From Mermis nigrescens (Eukaryota > Nematoda > Enoplea > Mermithida > Mermithidae): a stretch of 64,000 nucleotides of DNA. Location: NCBI GenBank assembly GCA_036768485.1, contig JAVLUZ010000154.1, positions 44,391,458-44,455,457 of the forward strand, given 5' to 3'. The position numbers were made by a program, and so were the translations under genes. Shown here one piece after another: positions 10,053 through 21,528 of the stretch. The stretch's first letter is position 1, and every line of letters begins with the position of its first letter. The notes under the pieces are model-generated. The model was not told the origin of the DNA and searched no databases. It saw nothing but the letters and a program-made list of their open reading frames with translations.

Positions 10053-11165
10053 ATGGTTATGCCAGGGCTTAAAGTCTCTCATGAAAAAAAACAGTTTAAA
10101 CAAACAAACACAAGAGTAAACAAATATTTTTCAGAAGTCGGCAAAAAGGCACAAACATTATTAGAAAAAAATAGGACATGATTGCAGTCTATTTTACATA
10201 AGTTTGAACATGAACTTTAAAAATATTCACCGATGCAACCTGACAGATTGCAGCTTGAAAATTCCGGCGCTTCGCGCCACATTTGATCAAATATCTAATA
10301 GTTTATGTGTTCGCAAAAAGACATTGCTTGATTGTTTTATGATTTCAGAGATACACTTGCATTAAGATATTCTTCATGACGCCATTAGAAGTCGCACATA
10401 ATTCTAATGATGTTCCCGATTATGCAGTGTACGACTTCCCCTTCCACGTGCTGTATTTTGTTATAAAATATAATGCCTTATATGCTTGCGCTATAGAGTA
10501 ATTTTACTGATGTAATTAAACTGTAATATGTCAGAAAAATTCAATAATATTAGATAACGGGATGCACAAAACTCATCGTATCATTTTAATCACTCAATTC
10601 GACGTCACTTCCTTTTACTGTTCTCCAAATGCGATCTGACATTTCATTCAAACATGCAGATTTTGCATATTTTTTCGGTTCTGTATTAATTCCACAAATT
10701 ACCGTCACTTTTTATCTACGTGTTTTGCATGTGAAAAATTAATAAAAGACGGCTTTCTGATTAATGCAAAAATAAACATTTTTAATTAAAGGTGCATTGC
10801 AAAGGTGACCGTTTTGACTATACTCTTTGTACTGAAGTTTCTGATTACCCTTTATGTAAACCTGATCGCCATTTATAACGCTGGGACACATATATTTCGT
10901 TGTATTTATGAGGTCTGCGGCATTTTATTTTTCCACTGCCTTCAAAAATGCAATGATGCTACACTGCCCAATATTGCATTGTTTTTTGAAATGTAGCATA
11001 AATGTTGCGCATCGAATTAGAAAATGAATTCTTTTTTTGTTATGAAGAAATCTTTTTTGCGCAATAGTCGCTTTAATTGGAAGGCTTTGTTGCACACGAT
11101 AAATACGAAAACTAAAATTCGCTAGCTCATGAATATAAGGCTACGAACGAGATTACATAGGCACG
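10053..11165. other. Unassigned AT-rich spacer
   Basis: One hairpin motif GGCGC-TTC-GCGCC lies at 10266-10278. I see no exon with usable splice sites and no recognised repeat otherwise. A 63-codon frame at 10805 is hydrophobic but unsupported. Confidence 0.4.
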
Positions 11166-11247
11166 ACCAAATTCTTGGTGGCTGGGTGGTGCAAACTAAG
11201 CCAAACATTCAGTTCTAGGGGTTCATCATTTTTGGGGGTCTATCGGA

Positions 11248-11460
11248 GGATCTAGTATACAATTTACCCACCACCGTTTTTTAGCCGATTCAAATAAGCT
11301 ACAGTGACCAAACTTTACACAAAAATTATCAAACACGTTCTGACTCGCATCAATAAAAATAGTGCTGGTCACTGTGGCTTATTTGAATCTATAGTGTTGG
11401 TCACTGTAGCTTATTTGAATCGGCTAAAAAACGGTGGCGGGTAAAATGTATACTAGATCC
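11248..11460. mobile_element. Short hAT-type MITE with 64-bp terminal repeats
   Basis: This 213-bp element has inverted repeats of about 64 bp starting GGATCTAGTATAC and containing TTTAGCCGATTCAAATAAGC. The exact 8-bp duplication CTATCGGA lies at 11240-11247 and 11461-11468. The right arm contains a second partial copy of the 'ggtcactgtagcttatttgaat' block, so the structure is uneven. Confidence 0.8.
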
Positions 11461-11486
11461 CTATCGGATTCTTGAGGGATCTAAAC

Positions 11487-12045
11487 CACACATGCGCGTG
11501 GGGAGAGGGGTTTCGGGGTTTTTACCCTCTAGAAGTAGAAATACCCTCCGCAGATTACTGTAGACCCAAGAATTCTATTTTAGTAACATTTTAGGCGATT
11601 TACCCCATCCTAACCCCCAGAAGTTTGGTGCTGCCCATGCACACAAGAGTATTGGGGGTGAAGGGGTATTTCTAACCCTTGAGCTTTGAAAAACTGATAG
11701 CTATACAGCGATTTAGCCGGAAAACTTTTGCTGCATAGCCCCTTTTGAGCTCAGAAAATTAGCTGTATAGCCTTTTTGAGCTCCGAAAACGAGCTATATA
11801 GTCTTTTTTGAGATTAGAAATGCTACAGTTGTCTTTCCTGAGGCCTTAAAGGATATATAGCTATTTTATCGATTCCAAGCTAGGTTGTTTATTTGCTGAA
11901 AATGCTCAAAAACGATCGTTTATAAAGCGATGCCATCGTTTTTCGCTGTAGAACCGTTTTTTACGAAGCACATATCTATCTGTCGGTTTTCGATTTTCAC
12001 CCCTCCCTGAAAGTTCGACCTTGCGCACTTATGTGCCCATATATG
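11487..12045 (-). mobile_element. Family J hAT-type MITE carrying a family C copy
   Basis: It begins CACACATGCGCGTGGGG and ends GGTGCTGCCCATATATG, flanked by ATCTAAAC and ATCTAACC (7 of 8). Its interior phrase 'gcagattactgtagac' recurs near 57.77 kb. A family C element (11640-12033) split it near its right end. Confidence 0.7.
11640..12033 (-). mobile_element. Family C hAT-type MITE, reverse
   Basis: It ends CTTGCGCACTTATG, with flanks TGCCCATG and TGCCCATA (7 of 8). The interior is built from imperfect repeats of about 30 bp around 'agctatatagcctttttga', the mark of family C. Confidence 0.7.
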
Positions 12046-12127
12046 ATCTAACCCCCTTCCAAGTGTGGCTATGAGGACTGCATTGATTTACGTGTTGATT
12101 TACACAATTGTAGTCAATTATTTTTAG

Positions 12128-15100
12128 GTGATCAAGTGATCGTTTTCAAGAGTGATAGCATATCACATTATGCAGGGCAAACTTCATTGCCAGAAAGAAT
12201 TTCTTATGGCAGCACAATTTGTGTGCGATACAGTTCGATAATCCTAGTCGAGTGCAACTCAAGCTTAGGATTAAACGTCCACATACGCGTATATGCTTAT
12301 GAACAGGAACGTTCTGTAGTAGATTATCATGTTAATTGCTCATCAAACTCAGGTCCCATTCTTCTCGATGACACCTTTTCTAAAGATAATGAGGTCACGT
12401 ACGGCGTCTTTATGATAGACAGTAACTTCGGGATTGATTACAATGAGACGATTCATTTCTACTTTAATTTCCATTTGCAAGGTAAGAATTTATTCTAGAA
12501 TCTTTTCAAAATTTTCAATTTTCGACGTCAGATCAGTGTCAAACACGAGTATACTTACAATATAAACATGATAAAAGCATAGTCGACCTAAGGCAACATG
12601 TACATATATTACGGGAATACTAAGAGGAACTCCAAATTTTTTTCTTAATTGCTTTTCTGTGCTCAATGGCTACATGTCATAAACATCATTTTTGACGTTC
12701 ATACGATGATGCTCTTCCTTTCTACATAGAAAACATAGAAATTTTTTCAAAAGTCGGCTATTAACAGTAATACCCATTTGGCGCGACGCACCAGAAATTG
12801 ATTCGAGGCAAAATAAATCGCTGAAAACATCTGGGAAAGTATTTTCATAGGTTTTTGGTGGACCCTTATTTCTCTCATCAGCCATTCTGAAGAGCCAAGT
12901 GGAGTTTATTCGCATGTTTGTTGCCAAAGAATTTAAGCTCCCTTTAACTATTAAATTGAATAAAAATGATTGTAAATTGTCAATTTGCGCTCGGATAAAA
13001 TCCATGAAAGTTTTGCTCTAATTGTCCGAAAGAGTAAATTTTTTCAGAGCTCAATATTCACTTTCGACCTGATGCGCTTTGTGGTTCCATGAAACACGTC
13101 ACTTGTGATGTGTCAAAGACGACAGATTTTTCAGATTTGATTAAAGTTAATCGGATTGGTATAAAATTTGGAAATAATACGCAGTGGTCTATAATTGGCA
13201 TGGTGCGTATCAAAAAAGCGTGCTACTGATTTGTTTGATGTCAGATTTAAATGTTTACCATCATAATTAACATAAACATAATGTGGTTTTGCTGGCTTTC
13301 GTAAATTGCATCACATTTCGCGCGTTATGCAAAGTAGAGTGGTGGTGACACCTAACATGGGCTTGAATAGAATTTGGACTAGACCTCATAAATCCAAAAA
13401 ATTAAATTTCTCAAAAATTTTTTCATTTCGCGGTTTTTGCCAAAGTAATGCTTAATAAAAAACTCGATTTCGCCCTAAAAATAAATTTTATGCATTTTTC
13501 CCTTAAAAGTTTTTTGATAACCACGAGTTTGGTTTCGGCCTAAGTATGAATGACACATTGTATGTATATATTATTGTGACACATGTATAGATGCTATTAT
13601 TTTTGGATATTATCATTTTGATATTTCGTCTCGAAATCGGACGCACCAAGTAGTCAAGATTGTTGACTTTTGATTTCGAGCAAGGGCGAATTTTGTATTT
13701 CTGATCGCTCACAGTTGCTGGCGATGCTGGAGACACGAAATCTAATTCTTTTTTCATAAAAAGCAGCGTTTAAATAGACTGTTGAAAGATCATTATCACA
13801 TTTTAATTTGTTACAAACGCATTACTCAATTTTCACTGTCCTCATAACTCGTCTGACATTAAGAGACGCCTCCAAACCGCCATGTCTGAACAACCATTAT
13901 TAAAAGATAGTGCCACAGGCACTTTTTACTTGATTGAGTACGATTTCGACCTTTCACAGTTTCTTGAAATTCTAAATCTGATGAAAGGAGTGATCAGATT
14001 TAAATTTTAAACAGCATTTCAATGGATATTTTTCCTGATTTTGACTATAGGTATGTGTTATGCATATGAATGAACTTCTGCGGTTCTAATTTGTGGAAAA
14101 GCGACTATAAATCCTACACTAGTTTATAAAATATTAATCGCGAGTAATTTTATTGCTAAAGGAAATAACGCTCAATTTGTTTCAATGGGGCAGACCCCAA
14201 AAATTTATAAAAAAAATATTAAGAATCGATAAACTTATTGCGAGATAACACTGAACGGAACACAAATGTATTTAGCTATTCTTCAACCTAGATTTTTCAA
14301 AATTTCCAGCCCGTTGCATTTAAACACGTATATATGTAAATTGTATTTATGAAATTTTGAGAGGTGGAGCACTTCTTCACAGTGAATGCTGAAAATTTTG
14401 TATTCATTGACAAACTAAGCTATGAATGCCTCTGACTGAAATTGCGAGATCTACTGGATCAAATAACTCTATTTTGTGCAACAATTAATTTTTATCACCA
14501 TTTTGGGACAATTTGATACTGCACGGTAAAACGTTGAATTTGTTGCCTAAAAATGCCCGTTCAAGAAAATTTTTGCATATCTGGCTTTGAAGTCGTATAT
14601 TACTTGTAGTTACATAGACAGTTTAATTTTAAGCAGCGATTATGCTGTCTATAGTAGCACGATAGCACATTTTTACATCTAAAAGCCTATCTACATCACG
14701 CGATAAATACGGTATAATAATTCAACTCTCAGCAGCATTTGAATAATTTTCCCAAGCTCTTTTAACGTACGTTTTTGTGTAGGACGAAAACGTCGCCGTC
14801 TTCTCTGAAAGAAGACTGACTAAGCCTGGCAGCTACGTTTGCGTAGTTGAATTCAGTTCTTATTTGAGTAGCGCGCCTTATTTATGCGACTATTCCTTTG
14901 ATAGACACTTAAAAATCAAAAGAATATGTAAGTTCATTTCAGTGGGTACTTCACAGCCAATTTTTACTAAAACAATGTCTTTTGGATTAAAATCATCAAT
15001 TTTTCGTTATCTAACACTAATGGCTGATCGTTTGGCAAACAACTTGATCAAATAGTTGAAAATTTTTTATTTCTAAATTCAATCAAAAACGAGTATGCAT

Positions 15101-17429
15101 AATGAAAAATGTAAAAGTGAAGGCTATGCTGTTTGGAGCATTTCTCGACGAATAAGTCAGTTAGACATTTTTGTTCAATTTCAAATGCAAGGAAGACTTC
15201 CTTATCTCCTCAAAAAAGTTGCTAATTTTGTGTATTTAAGACATTTTGGAGTTGCAAATATGCTGATTAGACGAAAAATTTCGGCATGTCTTACTCCTTA
15301 AGATTTAAAATCAAGCAAGAAGCAACTCAGTAAAGTGCAATCGTATTCGTCTCGTTGCGAATGAAGCAATAGTTCTAAATGTCTCTTTAACCTTGTATAT
15401 TAAAATCATGTTCTGGACTAATTAGAAGCTTCAAACAGTCTTCATTGTTTTTCCATGTTTTACATAACAGACTTGCTTTATTTAGGCATTGCTCCATCTG
15501 AGTCAGATAAGCCAGGTGAGTTTTTCATTAGCTGTAAGTAAAAAAATTTGTTAATGCTGAAGTTATTAGCCAGATGTACTGTATGTAGTATATGAATATT
15601 GCGCTATGTTGATCGATGTCAATAATGCTTAACGTCTAAAAAGCTTCGTTGATCTCGGCTTAAAAATTAAAGAGGAAGAAAAAGACTAAAAGAATTCGTG
15701 GGGTTAAATGTGAATATCATTTTTTGATAGTAGGTACTCATAGAACTCGAATTAGTAACAAAAACTTAGGACAAAAACTAAATATAAAAAAGTAATTCAG
15801 GGTTAATGGCAATGTTATGATATCTGCCGAACGCTGGATGTTCGAGCCCTCGAAACTCAACGCTCCTGCGTGTTTGTAATCATGGATGCACTGCATAGCC
15901 AAACAGGGGTCAGCCGGAGAACTTTATTGACCTGAAATGACTTTTAAAAACTGATATGTAAACCTTCAATTTCAGCATGCGAGAAATTTGTGATTTTTAT
16001 CCGTTTCTTGACTTAGTTTCCTTGAAAATTATCTATCTCGTCCTTCTGGGGTGTATATCCTGGCTCTAGCCCCCACGTGTTTGACCGTTTGTAATCCAAA
16101 ATCAGAATGTTCGTTAGTCTGAAAGCGAGAGCTAGTGATACTAAATAGACGATTAAAAATTAGATTCACTGGTAGATGAAAGAACCTATTGAACATTCGC
16201 TCAAGTCGATAGGTACCAATTTTTTATAGGTGAAACGGTGCTTAAACATGTATTGATTAGCATGTGCATTATTGCCTTCGCGATTTTCGCGTTCATAGTA
16301 ACGGCCGCTGTTTATCGAAAATTGGCCACGCAACGAGGTGAGTGAGCATGATTTTTTTTGTTCAATTTATGTAAATTTTTTCAAATTTTTTTTGAATTTT
16401 TTTATGTTTTTATGTTCTAGAAAGAATAAGCATAGTCTAAAACGTCAAAAACAGTGTTTTTGACCCGTACTCATGGTTTTTTCTGCCCCAAAAGCGCTTT
16501 TTAAATTTTTTTCGGGCTGGTGAGAAGATATTTAAAAGAAAGGGTAAAGCCCTTTCTCTTCAGCTTTTAGTGACGGTTAAACGTAAATGGGCAGGGTTAA
16601 AATCTTGAACGTCCGGTAAAGTTTAAAAGACGAAACAAAAACGAAAAGATTGATGGATGGGTAAAAAGCTCTTTCCGGCATGCGTACAAAAATATTAATG
16701 GAATTCTTGGGGGTCTGACTGCGGAGTGTGTAGCGATGATGTGAAGTATGGTTTGACGCTGCTGATGATCAGTTGGATTGTTGTGGATGACGGGAAATCG
16801 AACAGCTTTCCATGATTTTGATTATTTTTAATTATTTTTCCCTGAGCATACCTATGTATTGTAAAAGAAAATTGAAAAGTATGATCTTGCTTCGTATTGT
16901 GATGAACCAGATTTGATATTATTTGATTATTGGAATGATTGCTGTCTCGCAGGTATTGGAATTGGCCATTTAAATCGATCGTTCTTAAAATAAATCATGC
17001 AATGAATATTTCAGCTTATAATTTATTGCTTTATCTAAAATAAATGGCCATTTGGTTCAGGCGTCGAATCAAATGGCACTATAAAATTTCGGGCAGAAGT
17101 ATTTATTATTATATATGTATTAGTGAGGATTTCATAGAAAAAAAGCTGTTTTTTTAATCCGCGGACCAACACTTCTACACAAATTTCGGAAGAACTTTTC
17201 GCTCGTCTCAAAACTTTGACACCAGGTTCGTTCGCTAATCTGTGATTTTTCGCTCTCCAATACTTCCCTCGAACGTGTACTTTCGTTTCGTACATTTGTT
17301 GTTTCCGATTATTCTTGTTGCTAATGATGTGTTGGAAGGAACGAGAATTTTCTTTTTATTACAGAGCCTGCGCCTTCGTTAGAGTTTGATACCATTACTC
17401 CGAAGGAGGAAGGAGTACCGAAGAGGTAA
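12128..17429 (+). CDS. Type I membrane glycoprotein with Ig-like segment (5' incomplete)
   Basis: Six exons join with matching phases at GT-AG borders: 12128-12481, 13048-13202, 14783-14927, 15486-15515, 16230-16337 and 17365-17429, giving about 284 residues. The ectodomain has N-glycosylation sites (NCSS, NETI, NNTQ). An Ig-like signature spans exons 2-3: HVTCDVS, then a Trp (TQWSIIG), then PGSYVCVVEF. Exon 5 encodes a transmembrane helix (VLISMCIIAFAIFAFIVTAA) followed by basic YRKLATQR. The tail ends EEGVPKR before TAA. The first exon must end in phase 1 and was not found. I do not recognise the family; an adhesion molecule or receptor is an inference. Confidence 0.75.
12482..13047. other. 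Intron 1 of the membrane glycoprotein gene
   Basis: Donor GGTAAGAATT and acceptor ATTTTTTCAG bound it. I see no TE. A minus-strand frame at 12670-13005 has no splice or domain support. Confidence 0.55.
13203..14782. other. Intron 2 of the membrane glycoprotein gene
   Basis: This intron is bounded by donor GTGCGT and acceptor TTTTGTGTAG. Near 13.35 kb lies a fragment resembling family J (ACATGGGCTTGAATAG). The remainder is AT-rich with no recognised features. Confidence 0.5.
15516..16229. other. Intron 4 with diverged family A copy
   Basis: About 15890-16080 resembles family A (TGCATAGCCAAACAGGGGTC, then a 'cctgaaatgactt' block). It is old, and no TSD is resolved. Confidence 0.4.
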
Positions 17430-17696
17430 TAGCACTGAGTATCTCTACTATGTTGTATAACTTAAGAAAAAAGGTAGGTAAATGTTTTCGACCCTTTCAA
17501 ACACCAATTTTAGTAGTGTTGACTTATCTTGAATCGAAATGACTTTCATATCTCTCAAACAATATTTTCTTTTATTTTTTATCTTTTATGAAAAAACATT
17601 TTACAGGCTATTGTTCGTCTGCTCATGGGCTGATTGCATTCTTTTTATAGCTACCCAAGGTGCATCTAGCGAAATATGCCAGATTTAACCTACATA

Positions 17697-17860
17697 TAGT
17701 CTGTTTCACACAAGTTTGGGCATACATTTTAAAAACCATGTCCGACAATAAGCCGACAGATTGCGATTATAGCATTGATTTGATATATAATTATCGTTCC
17801 GTCGGCTTACTCTAAAAAAATTCTTAAAAATTTATGCCCAAACTTATGTGAAACAGACTA
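17697..17860. mobile_element. Family M palindromic MITE (TA-flanked)
   Basis: This 164-bp hairpin element has the inverted ends TAGTCTGTTTCACACAAG and CTTATGTGAAACAGACTA, with TA duplicated on both sides. TA duplication and these ends fit Tc1/mariner-type transposition. Sister copies lie at 18198, 18893, 19890, 20113 and 60290. Confidence 0.75.
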
Positions 17861-17934
17861 TACATAAGTTAAGCTATTCGGCTACAATTTGTGATTTATT
17901 TCCATCCTATTATCGTTGAACGCCTATAGTTTGG

Positions 17935-18190
17935 TCCGGACATGCACCTTGGGGAGTGGTTTGGAGGGTCTAGAGAACTACAGAATGAAAAAAATGAAAA
18001 ATTTTGTGGGGAAAATGAAGCAGAAGGAAGGCTACAAACGGATGAAAATTATAATTTTTCTTAAAATTGCTTTAAATTGACCAGAAACTGTGTAATAACG
18101 TGGTTTTACCGCTATTTTAGCGCTTACACCAGTTTTTGAGGTCATTTTGGCCCAAAAAAGGTCTACGTTGAACCCCTCACTCATTTAGCA
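17935..18190 (-). mobile_element. Family A MITE, reverse, diverged
   Basis: It contains ACATGCACCTTGGGGAG at the start and the family A interior (aattgaccagaaactgtgtaataacg, written here only in part). The ends are degraded. It abuts the second family M MITE. Confidence 0.55.
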
Positions 18191-18197
18191 TGAATTA

Positions 18198-18364
18198 TAG
18201 TCTGTTTCGCATAAGTTTGGGCATAAATCTAAAGAATTTTTATCGACATTAAGCCGGCAGATTATGATAATTATATATCAGATCAATGCTATAATCGCGA
18301 TCTGTCAGCTTATTGTCGGAGATAGCTTTTAGAATTTATGCCCAAACTTGTGTGAAACAGACTA
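18198..18364. mobile_element. Family M palindromic MITE
   Basis: The ends TAGTCTGTTTCGCATAAG and the inverse TGTGTGAAACAGACTA surround the same interior as 17697 (agccgacag/ctgtcggct blocks). The left TA is present; the right flank is TC. Confidence 0.7.
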
Positions 18365-18892
18365 TCGACTACAAAAGTCATTTATAAATCTGATGCAGTT
18401 TTGCCGTCAGGCAAGATCATCCTAATCGATAAACTAGAATATCATTCCTCTCGTTTTGATAGTCACTTCAAATTTTTTTAAAAAGCTACCGAACAAAGGA
18501 AACAGTCTATACCTACTCAATTTCTTTGGCAGCGATGAAATTTTAAACTCCAAAATTTTCAATAAAATTGTAAATCCCTCCTTTTGACCCAAATTTTTGA
18601 AGTAAAAACCTGCAAAATCCTGTAATTTCGAAATATATGTCTCATATCATATTTTGGTGTAACTTTTCATATGCATCTTTGCCTTTTTAGCAGCAAGAAG
18701 GAAGCTAGTCGAAAGAGCGTTATAGTGGGGAAATCAACAATGAAAATTGCGAAAAAGGCATGATGTACATCGCTTGATTATTAATATAAGATCCTTAACT
18801 TTTTCGAGGAAATAGTCTTTTCTTTAATATAAATTTAATCCGCGTGTTGTGAAAATTAAAGCAAGATAAAGAGGTCATGTTGCAGAGCACTG
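18365..18892. other. Unassigned spacer
   Basis: This is AT-rich sequence between MITEs. I see no exon or repeat. Confidence 0.35.
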
Positions 18893-19035
18893 TTTCACAC
18901 AAGTTTAGGCACAATACTATCACCAACAATAAGGTGACATTGTAATTGCTTTGATCTGACATATAATTATCGTAATCTCTCGGCTTACTGCCACTAAGAA
19001 TTCTCTAACATTTATGCCCAAACTTATGTGAAACA
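18893..19035. mobile_element. Family M palindromic MITE, diverged
   Basis: It keeps CTGTTTCACACAAGTTTAGG and the inverse CCCAAACTTATGTGAAACA but has lost the outermost bases. Confidence 0.6.
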
Positions 19036-19888
19036 CTTGCATATTATAAATGTTGTTTTCACTGTACAATGAAGATTGATTTCTGATTCGCAAGTTAAAA
19101 ATTCCCTGAATTTTGTAATGAGATTGCAGCTTGAACCTAGAGAAATTGGAAGATGAGTAATAGCTCAAATGAAAGAGAGCAAAATTAATCAACTATTTTG
19201 GTTAAAACAGTCAAAAGTAATGTTTGAAAAACCGGATTTCTACAGTATACCCTAAAAACATGCAAATTTAGGCCTTCAAACGTTGATATCTTCACGAGTT
19301 TTCAAGATATGAGCGTGAAACCTAGCAAAATAGTTGCGTTTTAAAGAGTGCTATCCAAAAAGTATAAATTTTAGTTATAACATTATGTGGTTCTTTCTGC
19401 AATCTCAAAAAACCTCTAACTTGAGGTGGAAATCTTCGGTGGTTTTTGACTTTTTACAAATTTCCCTCAGTTTTCTGTGTGTAAATTGAGTTGTTTTTTA
19501 TTATAATATAACAAATAAGGTATCATCTGATAGGTCAAGACGCTGAATCTAATAAGCACAAATTTGTTATAATTTACGCACTTTGCGCACAACTATGAGC
19601 CTATGAACAATAATTTATCAGTTTAAAGTGAAAACAACGTAAACAATTTTCGCTGATGACGGATTTTGCGGAAGTTTGTAAAAAAACAATTTTGCACTTT
19701 CCCCTACCAATCGTATAGCAGCCTCTGAAATGTTGTTCCAATCAGATAGCAGCCTGCAGTGAATATGGCATCTTGTTCGATTTCTGGGATACAGTATTTT
19801 TGTGATTAGGTGATTTTGATAAAGAAAGGCACGTGATTAGATGCGGTAAGGCTTTACTGACAGCAAGAAAAAAGAAAAATAGAGTACC
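19036..19888. other. Unassigned spacer
   Basis: AT-rich; no supported gene or repeat. The frame at 19742-19936 runs into the next MITE. Confidence 0.35.
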
Positions 19889-20053
19889 TACAGTCTGTTT
19901 TACATAACTTCGTGGATTAATTTTGAGAATTTTCATCGACCATAAGCCGAGCCTTATGATAATTACATATCAGATTAATGCTATAATCGCAATCTATTGG
20001 CTTCTTGTGAAGATGGTTTTTCAATTTATGACCAAACTTGTGTGAAACAGACT
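19889..20053. mobile_element. Family M palindromic MITE, diverged
   Basis: The ends CAGTCTGTTTTACATAAC and CTTGTGTGAAACAGACTT surround the usual interior. It lies only about 60 bp from the longer family M element that follows. Confidence 0.6.
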
Positions 20054-20112
20054 TTCACTAATGGCATATTCTGTCATTCTTATAAAATACGTACCACAAT
20101 AATCTTTATGTA

Positions 20113-20648
20113 TAGTCTGTTTCATTTATTCGAGAGCTTTTTGGAAAATTTTTTAAAAGCCACAGTAAGCGAAACAGATCGATTGACTGTAATTCAGCAG
20201 ATTAGCTCAGTGAGGGCAAGTGGCTGGAATCCTTTCATTCTTAATGCACTGATCCGTCCATATAACTTTAATGTAGGCATGTATTGAGTGCTGGGACATA
20301 CTACAGTAAGTGCGCTAAATAAAAAGCTATCGGATGGAATCGAACCCGGGTTGCTTCGACGACAAGCAGACGTTTTACCACTAAGCTATGGGAGAGTTCG
20401 CGGAGCTTCTTTTTTAGCCAATTATGTTTAAAGCGTCAACTTAGGATAAGCTGAATGCGCGATTTTTAACTGTAAGTTGATTGATCTGCCAATAGACGAG
20501 AATAAAGTAAACCGCAAAACTGATATTGAAAAACCCTTCGCTGCTATGTCAGTGAGATTTAGCGACCTGCAGTGAATGAGAAAGAAGGGGTTACTGTAGC
20601 ATCCGAAAACATTTACTGAAAAAGCTCTCGGATAAATGAAACAGACTA
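20113..20648. mobile_element. Long family M MITE carrying a tRNA-like sequence
   Basis: This 536-bp element has inverted ends TAGTCTGTTTCATTTATTCG and CGGATAAATGAAACAGACTA, with TA on each side (20111-20112, 20649-20650). It shares TAGTCTGTTTCA with the short family M MITEs but has a different interior with a tRNA-like stretch on the minus strand. A second copy lies at 60290-60836. Confidence 0.75.
20326..20397 (-). tRNA. tRNA-like sequence inside a MITE (probable pseudo-tRNA)
   Basis: On the minus strand, ATAGCTTAGTGGTAAAAC matches a tRNA A box with D loop. A perfect 5-bp anticodon stem (TGCTT/AAGCA) encloses a 7-base loop, GTCGTCG (anticodon position CGT). GGGTTCGATTCC matches the B box and T loop. 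The acceptor stem and the 3' side of the T stem do not pair, so charging is unlikely. The two internal promoter boxes are nevertheless intact. Confidence 0.45.
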
Positions 20649-21027
20649 TAGTACCTCCTACATCATGCATACATTCCTACCGTTTAGGATCATGTAGGTA
20701 CCTATAGTCTTTTGGCGTGCCGAGGGTTTTGGGATTCCGGCGTTACAGTGATAAGTATAATGGTTTGTCGCGCGTATCTACACACTCGGTTTCAAAACAT
20801 TAATTATTACAGAAGATGCTTATGTGCTATTCAAGTACTCTATTATTCTTTTCCTTGTCATTAAAACACAACCGCATTAAATCAAGTACCTTTATTTTTT
20901 CAAATTAATCTTGTCACAAACCGCATTGAATCAAGTACTTTTATTTTGTCAAATAAATCTTATTACATACTTACTGTTGCTCTTACTTCTGATTGTCGGT
21001 TCAGGATCGCTTCACTCTTTTCACTCA

Positions 21028-21305
21028 CCGTTTTTTCCCCAGCGATTTGGTTTACATTATAGACCAGACCCAAAATTTTTTTCTACTCTTTCCACCCTTT
21101 CTCCACGTTTTTTGGGAGGTCTAAAAACGTTAAAAATAGAGCGCCTGTGTTAAAAAATCAGTGTTTTTCAAGTAGAAAATCCTATGTACACATGTATAGC
21201 GGTGTTTGATCAATTTTTGTATGAAAATTTCGTGCTCTACTTGAAATATCACGATAAGTATTCGTTATTTCTGTTGAAACTTGAATTTCCTTCCTTCAGT
21301 AAAGC
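21028..21305 (-). mobile_element. End of a CACCG-type hAT element, reverse, truncated
   Basis: It begins CACCGTTTTTTCCCCAGCG and matches the inverse of the right end of the element at 61636-63155 over about 270 bp. It is cut by the 3' tail of a CR1. Further pieces of the same element type appear at 26335-26541 and 29582-29660, so one old element seems to have been split by later insertions. Confidence 0.65.
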
Positions 21306-21528
21306 ACGAATGAATGAATGAATGAAATAATTTATTACTGAAACGCGACAATTACGAAAGATGTAAAAGAAGAAAGAAGAAGAAGAAAGTGTTTATTGTC
21401 AGAAAAATACACGAAAATTGATAAAACACAAATACATGATAAAATAGCGACTGAACAAGAGGATATACACAGATCACGAAAGCGATACAACTAGGTATGC
21501 CCCAACAATAAATTTGTAAAATCAATGT

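Noticed and set aside
10805..10996. Hydrophobic 63-codon frame as first exon of the glycoprotein gene
   Set aside because: No donor in the required phase was found, and the frame starts without ATG.
20326..20397. Functional tRNA gene
   Set aside because: Acceptor and T-stem 3' sides do not pair in either copy, and both sit at the same place within a MITE.
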